Of a DNA stretch of 64,000 nt, positions 57,281 to 64,000 are shown piece by piece. The position numbers and the translations under genes are program-made. The notes under the pieces are model-generated. The model had not been told where the DNA came from, did no database searches, and saw only the letters and a program-made list of their open reading frames with translations. Source of the DNA: Bradyrhizobium zhanjiangense (GTDB lineage: Bacteria; Pseudomonadota; Alphaproteobacteria; Rhizobiales; Xanthobacteraceae); NCBI RefSeq assembly GCF_004114935.1, contig NZ_CP022221.1, positions 4,175,001 through 4,239,000 on the forward strand, given 5' to 3'. Position 1 is the first letter of the stretch. Each line of letters begins with the position of its first letter.

Positions 57281-57631
57281 ATGATCGCCGTGATCTTCGA
57301 AGTCTGGCCGAAGCCGGAACACCGTCAGGACTATTTCGACCTCGCGGCCGACCTGAAGCCGATCCTGCAAACCATCGACGGTTTCATCTCGGTCGAGCGT
57401 TTCGAGAGCCTCACCGAGAAGGGCAAGATCCTGTCGGTGTCGTTCTGGCGGGATGAGGCGGCCGTCGAGGCCTGGCGCAACACGATGGAGCATCGCCGCA
57501 CCCAGGCCAAGGGCAGGGCGAAGATATTCGCCGACTATCATTTGCGCATTGCCAGCGTCATCCGTGACTACGGCATGAACGATCGGGAGCAGGCGCCGAA
57601 GGACAGCCGCGCGGTGCACGATGCGCACTAG
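57281..57631 (+). CDS. Antibiotic biosynthesis monooxygenase (ABM)-domain protein
   Basis: A 116-residue protein with the ABM-type dimeric barrel: FEVWPKPEHRQDYFDLAADL, GFISVERFESLTEKGKIL, SFWRDEAAVEAWRN and a terminal YHLRIASVIRDYG. Relatives act as quinol or aromatic monooxygenases without cofactors or as haem-degrading enzymes; which applies here is unclear. It lies 28 bases after the NIPSNAP gene with an AGGAGA box. Confidence 0.87.
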   Translation: MIAVIFEVWPKPEHRQDYFDLAADLKPILQTIDGFISVERFESLTEKGKILSVSFWRDEAAVEAWRNTMEHRRTQAKGRAKIFADYHLRIASVIRDYGMNDREQAPKDSRAVHDAH

Positions 57632-57704
57632 CGCTGCCCGGGCGCGCTACTAGCGCTGCCCTGAATGCGCGCCTATGTCTTCGCGGCCAATAAGGGAGAG
57701 AAAC

Positions 57705-58514
57705 ATGCATGTGACAACCGCTGACAAGCGCGCAACCTTCAAGAAGATGCACGAGAGCGGCTGCTTCATCCTGCCCAATCCGGTCGATGTCGGCAGCGCC
57801 AAAGCATTGCAGCATCTCGGCTTCAAGGCGATTGCGTCATCGAGCGCGGGCTTTGCCTGGACCATCGGCAAGGCCGATAATCACGTCAGCGTCGAGGACG
57901 TCTGTCAGCATCTGGCAGCATTGAGCTCCGCCGTCGACATCCCCGTCAACGCGGATTTCGAGGGCGGCTTTGCCGTCGAGCCGGACAAGGTCGCCGACAA
58001 TGTCGAGCGCTGCGTGCGCACCGGCGTTGCCGGCCTGTCGATCGAGGATTCCACCGGCGACAAGGCCAAGCCGCTCTACGACCGCGCGCTCGCGGTCGAG
58101 CGGATCAAGGCCTCGCGCAAGGCGATCGGCGACAGCGGCACGCTGCTGGTCGGCCGCTGCGAGGCGTATTTGTGGGGTGTGACCGACCTCAAACTGGTCA
58201 TCGACCGGCTCACCGCTTATGCGGACGCCGGCGCCGATTGCCTCTATGCGCCGGGCCTGAAGAGCCGCGAGGACATTGCGGCGGTGGTGAAGGCGGTGCA
58301 TCCAAAACCGTTCAATCTCCTGATCGGCGGCGCCGGCCTGTCGTTGCAGGAGGCCGCCGATCTCGGCGTGCGCCGCATCAGCGTCGGCGGCTCGCTCGCC
58401 CGCGCCGCCTGGGGCGGTTTCATGCGGGCGGCGAAGGAAATGGCGGAGCAGGGAACCTTCACCGAGCTCGGCAACGGCTATTCTGGCGGCGAGCTCAACA
58501 AGATGTTCAGCTGA
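57705..58514 (+). CDS. Isocitrate lyase / PEP mutase superfamily protein
   Basis: A 269-residue TIM-barrel protein. KKMHESGCFILPNPVDVGSAK is the usual opening, NADFEGGF the metal-binding region, and GLSIEDSTG and LVGRCEAYL follow. The KKCGH active-site loop of isocitrate lyase is not present, so it belongs to the oxaloacetate decarboxylase/PEP mutase-like branch acting on small oxo acids. ATG 57705 follows AAGGGAGAG; an earlier ATG at 57675 is possible. A strong hairpin follows the stop. It is likely co-transcribed with the NIPSNAP and ABM genes. Confidence 0.87.
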   Translation: MHVTTADKRATFKKMHESGCFILPNPVDVGSAKALQHLGFKAIASSSAGFAWTIGKADNHVSVEDVCQHLAALSSAVDIPVNADFEGGFAVEPDKVADNVERCVRTGVAGLSIEDSTGDKAKPLYDRALAVERIKASRKAIGDSGTLLVGRCEAYLWGVTDLKLVIDRLTAYADAGADCLYAPGLKSREDIAAVVKAVHPKPFNLLIGGAGLSLQEAADLGVRRISVGGSLARAAWGGFMRAAKEMAEQGTFTELGNGYSGGELNKMFS

Positions 58515-58525
58515 CCCAAACGAAA

Positions 58526-58552
58526 AGCGGCGGGATCTGGGGTCCCGCCGCT
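58526..58552 (+). terminator. Strong hairpin after the PEP-mutase-like gene
   Basis: AGCGGCGGGA (58526-58535) pairs perfectly with TCCCGCCGCT (58543-58552) around TCTGGGG, 12 bases after the stop. It lacks a T-run, so termination may depend on other factors. Confidence 0.65.
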
Positions 58553-58568
58553 CTCGCATCCTCTCGCT

Positions 58569-58688
58569 GTCATGCCCCCGTGCGCAATTGCGCACCGGGG
58601 GCGGGGTATCCAGTACGCCGCGGCTTCTCGATTTAGCCACGACTATCGCGGAGTACTGGGTCGCCCGGTCAAGCCGGGCGACGACAGC
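58569..58688. repeat. Composite palindromic element (BIME-like)
   Basis: It has three modules: the perfect palindrome GTGCGCAATTGCGCAC flanked by C and G runs, an arm pair CCAGTAC (58610-58616) / GTACTGG, and a TCGCCCGG-TCAAG-CCGGGCGA hairpin at the right end. It fills most of the gap between two convergent genes and has no coding sense. Confidence 0.8.
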
Positions 58689-58701
58689 TATCGTGTTATT
58701 T

Positions 58702-59091
58702 TTACTTCGCGCCGTCAGACGGCGTCTGCGTATCCGGGGCCGGCTTGCTCGGTGCCGCACCCGTGGTCACGCCCGGCCCGGCGTTGTTGCGCGGCGTTAC
58801 GTCGCGCATACCGGGAGGCGAGGCCGGATTGGTCGGCTGCGTCTGCGCGGTTTGCGAGGCCGGTGTGTTGCTGGCCTGGTTGGTCGTGCTGGTATTGTTC
58901 AGGCCGTAGAACACGGCACCCAGCACTAGCGCAATCGCAACGGCAAACAGCGCAACCTTGCCGCTGGAGGCGGGGCCTTCGCCAAGTTCGGGATCGGCCT
59001 GAAGGTCGGCGTCCCGGCGCGCCGCGCGAAGATACTCATCGTCGGCGAGGTTCGGGCGGTACGGATCGTTGGGAAAACGGTCGTCAGCCAT
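58702..59091 (-). CDS. Single-pass membrane protein of unknown function
   Basis: A 129-residue protein I do not recognise beyond its topology. The first 42 residues are polar and Asp/Arg-rich (RFPNDPYRPNLADDEYLRAA). One membrane helix follows at about 44-64 (KVALFAVAIALVLGAVFYG). The remainder is a low-complexity Thr/Pro/Asn/Gln tail. ATG 59091 follows a GAGGAGAC box, so a much longer upstream frame is rejected. Confidence 0.72.
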   Translation of the reverse strand: MADDRFPNDPYRPNLADDEYLRAARRDADLQADPELGEGPASSGKVALFAVAIALVLGAVFYGLNNTSTTNQASNTPASQTAQTQPTNPASPPGMRDVTPRNNAGPGVTTGAAPSKPAPDTQTPSDGAK

Positions 59092-59251
59092 CGATAGGTC
59101 TCCTCGGGTTATTGCCGCGGGACAACCCGTAGATGCGAGATTCTGTTCCCGGCGCTTTATGCTTTCGTCGCATGTTGCTCCCGCCTCGGGAATCAGGAAC
59201 CTGTCCAGGGAACCGTGGACTAAGTTCCATGGCGGACCGGGGAACAAATCC

Positions 59252-59896
59252 ATGTGGAGCCTGCCGCCGACCGATAGCGTGCTGCATCTTCTGGCGTTCG
59301 TCGCCTTGACGGCGGAGGGTATGACGGCGGCACTGGCCGCCGGTCGGCGCAGCATGGACTATGTCGGCGTTTGTCTTCTCGCCTGCGTGACCGCGCTTGG
59401 CGGCGGCACGCTGCGCGACCTGTTTCTCGGGCACTATCCGCTGGTGTGGGTCGCCAACCCGATCTACCTCGCGCTGCCGGGCGGGGCAGCGCTGCTGACG
59501 ATCCTGATCGCGCGGCTGGTGCATCGACTGCACCTCGCCTTCATCGTTCTCGATGCCATCGGCCTCGTCGTCTTCACCATGATCGGCTGCAACGTCGGCT
59601 GGCAGATGGATGCCTCACTGCCGATCGTGATCGTCTCGGGCATGGTGACAGGCTGCGCCGGCGGCGTGTTGCGCGACGTGCTCTGCAACGACGTGCCGCT
59701 CTTGTTCCGATCCGAACTCTACGCCAGCGTCTCGGTCGTGACCGGGCTGTTCTACGCCACCGCCTTCGATCTCAATCTCAATGCCGAGCTCTGGACGATC
59801 TTGACCTTCGTGCTCGGCCTCAGCTTCCGTCTGCTCGCGGTGCGCTACCGATGGGAGATGCCGAAATTCGTGTTCACGGGAGATGAAAAGAGATAG
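59252..59896 (+). CDS. TRIC/YicG-type (UPF0126) membrane protein
   Basis: A 214-residue integral membrane protein made of two inverted three-helix repeats plus one helix. Each repeat carries the family's glycine-rich motif followed by RD: GGGTLRD at 50-56 and GGVLRD at 137-142. Structural relatives include the TRIC monovalent-cation channels, and bacterial members have been linked to glycine or cation transport. The start at 59252 is the first ATG leading into the first helix. It is divergent from the single-pass membrane protein gene. Confidence 0.88.
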   Translation: MWSLPPTDSVLHLLAFVALTAEGMTAALAAGRRSMDYVGVCLLACVTALGGGTLRDLFLGHYPLVWVANPIYLALPGGAALLTILIARLVHRLHLAFIVLDAIGLVVFTMIGCNVGWQMDASLPIVIVSGMVTGCAGGVLRDVLCNDVPLLFRSELYASVSVVTGLFYATAFDLNLNAELWTILTFVLGLSFRLLAVRYRWEMPKFVFTGDEKR

Positions 59897-59898
59897 CG

Positions 59899-59968
59899 CG
59901 CTCTCTTCGCCTTGCCCCGCTTGCGGGGAGAGGCCGACGCGCGAAGCGCGGCGGGTGAGGGGGAGTTT
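59899..59968. repeat. GC-rich palindromic repeat after the TRIC-like gene
   Basis: CCCCGC..GCGGGG and CGCGCGAAGCGCGGCG form two small adjacent hairpins three bases after the stop. It is the same style of element as in the 37.5-37.67 kb gap (GGGAGAG arms). Confidence 0.55.
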
Positions 59969-60011
59969 TCGCGAGTCAAGCTGGTCGGCGTACGCACAGG
60001 TCCATCCACGT

Positions 60012-60127
60012 CGTCATTGCGAGCCAACGGGTCCGCGCGAAGCGCGGCCCGATGACAGGCTCCGCGAAGCAATCCAGAATACGTCCGCGGAAAGACTCTG
60101 GATTGCTTCGCTGCGCTCGCAATGACG
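60012..60127. repeat. CATTGCGAGC palindromic repeat (copy C, with insertion)
   Basis: The ends and centre match copies A and B, but the left arm after CATTGCGAGC is interrupted by about 40 bases that themselves contain CGCGCGAAGCGCG. The right arm is intact. The insertion shows these elements vary by internal module gain. Confidence 0.85.
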
Positions 60128-60149
60128 GAGGGGAGGCGGCAGCGCGAAT

Positions 60150-61376
60150 CTACGGCTCCGCCTTCCTCGCCTTCGCCACCTGCGACGGCGTCACCAGCGG
60201 GCCCGCATTGCCCCAGGAATTGCGCATGTAGTTCGTCACCGCGGCGATCTCGTCGTCGGACAATTGCTTGGCATAGGCCGGCATCTCGCCGGTGTTGGGT
60301 GCGCGCGGCGTCGTCACGGTGTGGGCGCCGTCGAGGATGATGCGCAAGGTGGAGGACGGATTGATCGATTGCAGCAGCGCGTTGCCGGGCAGCGGCGGAT
60401 AGATCCGCGGGCTGCCTGTACCGTCGGCCTCATGGCAGGCGACGCAGAGCTTTGCGTAGACCGCCTGACCGGCCTTCATCTCGGCATCATCGGGCGGCGT
60501 CACGATGGTCTCGCGCCGCGCCGGCGGCAGGCTCTTCAGATAGACCGCGATCGCTTGCACATCGGCATCGCTCATCTTCGAGGTCGAGTTGACGACCACC
60601 TCCGCCATCGGTCCGCCGGCATGGCTTTTGGCGTTGCGGCCGCTTTGCAGATATTCGGTGATATCGTCGGCGCTCCACGACTTCAGCCCGGTGCGCGCGG
60701 CGCCGTCGAGCCTTGGTGCATACCAGCCGCCGATCTCGCTGCCGGATAGCGCCTGCGCCTGCTTGTCCACGCCAAAATAGTTCTTCGGCGTATGGCAGGC
60801 GCCGCAATGACCAAGACCGGTAACGAGATAGCCGCCTCTGTTCCACGCGGCGCTCTGGCTCTGGTCCGGCTCGAACAGGCCGGGCTTGAAGTACAGATAG
60901 TTCCAGACCCGCATCAGGCCGCGATAGCCGAACGGCCAGCGCAGCTCCGGCGGCTTGTTGCGGTTAGCTAGGGGCGCCAGCGTTCCCAGATAAGCCCGGA
61001 TCGCCAGCGTGTCGTCCTTCGTCATCCGTGTGAAATAGGGATAGGGAAACGCCGGATAGTAGTTCGAACCATCAGGCGCGACGCCATAGCGCAAGGCGCG
61101 CGTGAAGTCGGCATCGGTCCAGGCGCCGATCCCGGTGTCGCGGTCAGGTGTGAGGTTCGGCGCATAGATCGCACCGAAGGGCGTGTCGATGCGCTTTCCG
61201 CCCGCGAACGGTCTCGCCGGATCGGCGGTGTGGCAGCCCGCGCAGCCACCGGCCTCGACCAGCGTCTTGCCGTAAGCGATCAGCTCCGGCGAGGGCTCGG
61301 CGGCGCGGGCCGCGCTTGCAACTGCACTGCACAACGCCAAACCCACGAGAGCCGACCCAACCAGAATCGTCCGCAT
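60150..61376 (-). CDS. Tri-haem cytochrome c, dehydrogenase-subunit type
   Basis: A 408-residue periplasmic cytochrome with three CXXCH sites: C45AGCH49, C191GACH195 and C311VACH315. A signal peptide (residues 1-26) precedes them. The three-domain layout resembles the cytochrome subunits of membrane-bound alcohol, aldehyde or gluconate dehydrogenases, which pass electrons to ubiquinone or an oxidase. Segments such as IYAPNLTPDRDTGIG and PAFPYPYFTRMTKDD fit that family. The partner dehydrogenase is not in this window. ATG 61376 follows CAGGAGAGG. Confidence 0.9.
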   Translation of the reverse strand: MRTILVGSALVGLALCSAVASAARAAEPSPELIAYGKTLVEAGGCAGCHTADPARPFAGGKRIDTPFGAIYAPNLTPDRDTGIGAWTDADFTRALRYGVAPDGSNYYPAFPYPYFTRMTKDDTLAIRAYLGTLAPLANRNKPPELRWPFGYRGLMRVWNYLYFKPGLFEPDQSQSAAWNRGGYLVTGLGHCGACHTPKNYFGVDKQAQALSGSEIGGWYAPRLDGAARTGLKSWSADDITEYLQSGRNAKSHAGGPMAEVVVNSTSKMSDADVQAIAVYLKSLPPARRETIVTPPDDAEMKAGQAVYAKLCVACHEADGTGSPRIYPPLPGNALLQSINPSSTLRIILDGAHTVTTPRAPNTGEMPAYAKQLSDDEIAAVTNYMRNSWGNAGPLVTPSQVAKARKAEP

Positions 61377-61656
61377 CGAAAGCCTCTCCTGCGACCAATC
61401 GCCCGCATCCGGCATGACGGGGCATCAATTCATTTCGCGACGGCGGGGGTATGGTGACACAAATTGAAAATGCCCAGCGTGTTTCAGGCCACGAAATTGC
61501 GATTTTTACCCGGCGCTGCCTTTGGCCGAGATTTGTGATGCGGAGCGTGAAATTTCCGACATAAAGTGGCGGAGGTGGTCGGCGCGCCCTAGCTAAAAAC
61601 GACGGGCAGGCAACGGCTTAAGTGGCCAAACGCCAAGAAGGGTGGAAGAGGACAGC

Positions 61657-64000
61657 ATGGGCATCAACCAGGGTCCGATCAGTCTCGATCAGAAATATAC
61701 CCAGCAAACTGGACACGTCTTCACCACCGGCATTCAGGCGCTGGTGCGCCTGCCCATGGCCCAGATTCGGCGCGATCGCGCCAATGGCCTCAACACCGCG
61801 GGCTTCATCTCGGGCTATCGCGGCTCGCCGCTCGGCGGTTATGACCAGCAGCTCTTCGCGGCGCGAAAGCATCTCGAACAGTACAACGTCAAGTTCCAGC
61901 CCGGCGTGAACGAGGACCTCGCGGCGACCGCCGTGTGGGGCTCGCAGCAACTCAACCTCTCGCCCGGCGCCAAATATGATGGCGTCGTCGGCATCTGGTA
62001 CGGCAAGGGCCCCGGCGTCGACCGCTGCGGTGACGTGTTCCGCCACGGCAATGCTGCCGGCTCGGCCAAGAACGGCGGCGTCTTGTGTCTTGCCGGCGAC
62101 GACCACGGCGCAAAATCCTCCACCGTCCCGCATCAGTCCGACCACGCCTTCATCTCGGCGCTGATGCCGTATCTCTATCCCTCGAGCATTCACGAGATGA
62201 TCGAGATGGGTCTGCTCGGCATCGCGATGTCGCGCTACTCGGGTTGCTGGGTCGGCATGAAGGTGATCACGGAGACGGTGGAAACCACCGCCGAGATCGA
62301 CCTCACCGACGAGATGAAGCCTTTCATCATCCCCTCCGATTTCGAGCTGCCGCCCGGCGGCCTCAATCTGCGCTGGCCCGACGACCGTTTCGAGCAGGAT
62401 CGCCGCCTGCAGGACTACAAGGGCTTTGCCGCGATTGCCTTTGCGCGCGCCAACAGGGTCAACCGCGTCACCATGGATTCGCCGAACGCCCGCTTCGGCA
62501 TCATGGCATCGGGCAAGAGCTATGAGGACGTACGGCAGGCGCTGCGCGAGCTCGGCATTACCGAGGAGGTCGCCGCCAAGATCGGCCTGCGCCTCTACAA
62601 GATCGGCATGCCCTGGCCGCTGGAGCCGGAAGGCGTACGGCAGTTCGCCATCGGGCTCGAAGAGATCTTCATCGTCGAGGAACGCCGCGAGATCGTCGAG
62701 AACCAGGTCAAGCAGGAGCTGTTCAACTGGCGCGACGACGTCCGTCCGCGCATCGTCGGCAAGATGGACGAGCACGACAAGCGCTTTTTGACCTTCGCCG
62801 CCGAGCTCAGCGTCGCCTCGCTTGCGACCTCGCTGACCGAGCGGCTGCTTCGACTTAATCTCAACCCTGAAATTGCGGAGATGCTCCGCGTCAAGGCCGA
62901 CTGGTTCAACGGCCGCCAAGCCACGCAGATGCAGGCGGTCGCGCCTGTCTCCCGCACCCCCTATTTCTGCTCCGGCTGTCCCCACAACACCTCGACGAAA
63001 GTCCCCGAAGGCAGCCGCGCGCTTGCCGGCATTGGCTGCCACTTCATGGCGCTGTGGATGGACCGCTCGACCGAGACCTTCACGCATATGGGCGGCGAGG
63101 GCGTGCCGTGGGTCGGCATCGCGCCGTTCACCAACGAGAACCACATCTTCGCGAATCTCGGTGACGGCACCTATTTCCATTCGGGCATTCTCGCCATCCG
63201 CCAGGCGATCGCCTCCAAGGCCAACATCACCTACAAGATCCTCTACAACGACGCCGTTGCCATGACCGGCGGTCAGCGCCATGATGGCGATCTCTCGCCG
63301 CAGCAGATCACCCAGCAGCTCTACGCCGAAGGCATCCGCGAGCTCTATCTGGTCTCGGAAAACCCCGACGCTTACCCGGCCGACACCATCGCGCCCGGCG
63401 TGAAGAAGTATCACCGCGACGAGCTCGACAACGTCATGAAGATGTGCCGCGAATACAAGGGCACGTCTGCGATCGTGTTTGTGCAGACCTGCGCGGCCGA
63501 GAAGCGTCGCCGCCGCAAGCGCGGCCTGATGGAAGATCCGGCGCGCCGGGTCATGATCAACCCGGCGGTCTGCGAAGGCTGCGGCGACTGCTCTGTGCAG
63601 TCGAACTGCATCTCGGTCGAGCCGCTGGAGACCGAGTTCGGACGCAAGCGCGCCATCAACCAGTCGTCCTGCAACAAGGACTATTCCTGCCTGAAGGGCT
63701 TCTGCCCGTCCTTCGTCACGATAGACGGCGGTGCGCCGCGCCACCGCGCGCCGGCGGAGCTCAGCGAGATCGGCGAGCTGCCGGAACCGGCCTCGCGACC
63801 GACGCTGGAAAAGCCCTACAACATCGCGGTCGGCGGTGTCGGCGGCACCGGTGTACTCACCATCGGCGCGCTGCTCGGCATGGCCGCTCATATCGAGGGC
63901 AAGGCCTCGATGATCCTCGACATGTCGGGCCTGGCGCAGAAGGGCGGGGCGGTGCTCAGCCATGTGCGGCTATCAGATCATCCGGCCGAGGTGACCTGCT
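61657..64000 (+). CDS. Indolepyruvate:ferredoxin oxidoreductase-like fused protein (5' part)
   Basis: The first 781 codons of a large enzyme that continues past the window. The thiamine-diphosphate pyrimidine part is recognisable near the N-terminus (FISGYRGSPLGGYD, VNEDLAATAVWGSQ). The central part has SGCPHNTSTKVPEGSRALAG, the thiamine-binding region with GGEGVPWVG and NDAVAMTGGQRHDG, and an iron-sulfur motif CEGCGDCSVQSNC. The gamma-like domain begins at GGVGGTGVLTIGALLG. Such fused enzymes oxidatively decarboxylate aryl-pyruvates to acyl-CoA using ferredoxin. ATG 61657 follows GGAAGAGGACAG. The typical full length is about 1150-1180 residues, so about 370 are missing. Confidence 0.93.
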   Translation, partial: MGINQGPISLDQKYTQQTGHVFTTGIQALVRLPMAQIRRDRANGLNTAGFISGYRGSPLGGYDQQLFAARKHLEQYNVKFQPGVNEDLAATAVWGSQQLNLSPGAKYDGVVGIWYGKGPGVDRCGDVFRHGNAAGSAKNGGVLCLAGDDHGAKSSTVPHQSDHAFISALMPYLYPSSIHEMIEMGLLGIAMSRYSGCWVGMKVITETVETTAEIDLTDEMKPFIIPSDFELPPGGLNLRWPDDRFEQDRRLQDYKGFAAIAFARANRVNRVTMDSPNARFGIMASGKSYEDVRQALRELGITEEVAAKIGLRLYKIGMPWPLEPEGVRQFAIGLEEIFIVEERREIVENQVKQELFNWRDDVRPRIVGKMDEHDKRFLTFAAELSVASLATSLTERLLRLNLNPEIAEMLRVKADWFNGRQATQMQAVAPVSRTPYFCSGCPHNTSTKVPEGSRALAGIGCHFMALWMDRSTETFTHMGGEGVPWVGIAPFTNENHIFANLGDGTYFHSGILAIRQAIASKANITYKILYNDAVAMTGGQRHDGDLSPQQITQQLYAEGIRELYLVSENPDAYPADTIAPGVKKYHRDELDNVMKMCREYKGTSAIVFVQTCAAEKRRRRKRGLMEDPARRVMINPAVCEGCGDCSVQSNCISVEPLETEFGRKRAINQSSCNKDYSCLKGFCPSFVTIDGGAPRHRAPAELSEIGELPEPASRPTLEKPYNIAVGGVGGTGVLTIGALLGMAAHIEGKASMILDMSGLAQKGGAVLSHVRLSDHPAEVTC

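Noticed and set aside
48115..60127. Repeated palindromes as a possible CRISPR array
   Set aside because: Copies are far apart, not regularly spaced, and there are no cas genes.
61618..63963. A 781-codon minus-strand frame at the end of the window
   Set aside because: It is the shadow of the indolepyruvate oxidoreductase-like gene, which has clear iron-sulfur and thiamine motifs on the plus strand.

Overview
The window looks like a chromosomal segment of a Bradyrhizobium-type alphaproteobacterium (Nitrobacteraceae). It has high GC, the classic str-S10-spc-alpha ribosomal cluster with adk between secY and rpsM, an ATP12-family chaperone, a TctC/Bug-type binding protein, and many short palindromic intergenic repeats of a kind I recall from Bradyrhizobium and Rhodopseudomonas. 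The genus comes from family resemblance and remembered repeat families, not from a database search.

Positions 1-33.5 kb are almost all information-processing genes on the + strand: rpoB, rpoC, then rpsL-rpsG-fusA-tuf, the S10 block (rpsJ to rpsQ), the spc block (rplN to secY, adk) and the alpha block (rpsM, rpsK, rpoA, rplQ). Two genes interrupt the series between rpoC and rpsL: a FAD-dependent oxidoreductase fused to a methyltransferase, and an MsbA-like ABC exporter with highly acidic ends. Inside the S10 and spc blocks genes are packed with overlaps or short gaps. From secY onward almost every gap carries a compact GC-rich hairpin, and adk carries a histone-H1-like Lys/Ala tail of about 85 residues.

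Positions 33.5-50 kb hold accessory and housekeeping genes: an orphan TctC-type binding protein, an SDR dehydrogenase with a DUF1330 gene, a quinone-oxidoreductase-like gene divergent from an HxlR regulator, an outer-membrane porin, an HtrA/DegP protease overlapping rarA, an RluC-type pseudouridine synthase, an ATP12 chaperone, a FliK-like/FlhX-like flagellar export pair, a class D beta-lactamase homologue, a carboxymuconolactone-decarboxylase-like protein, a dienelactone-hydrolase-like enzyme and a coiled-coil protein.

Positions 50-64 kb hold a DUF4260 membrane protein, the propionyl-CoA carboxylase beta subunit, a GST, several small dimeric-barrel proteins, two small secreted proteins with biased composition, an alpha/beta hydrolase, an ArsR-type regulator facing a NIPSNAP-ABM-PEP-mutase-like gene set, a TRIC/YicG-type membrane protein, a tri-haem cytochrome c, and the 5' part of a fused indolepyruvate:ferredoxin oxidoreductase that runs off the end. 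Intergenic gaps here are full of palindromic repeats, several of which overlap or directly abut stop codons. No tRNA, rRNA, CRISPR array, insertion sequence or prophage was recognised.
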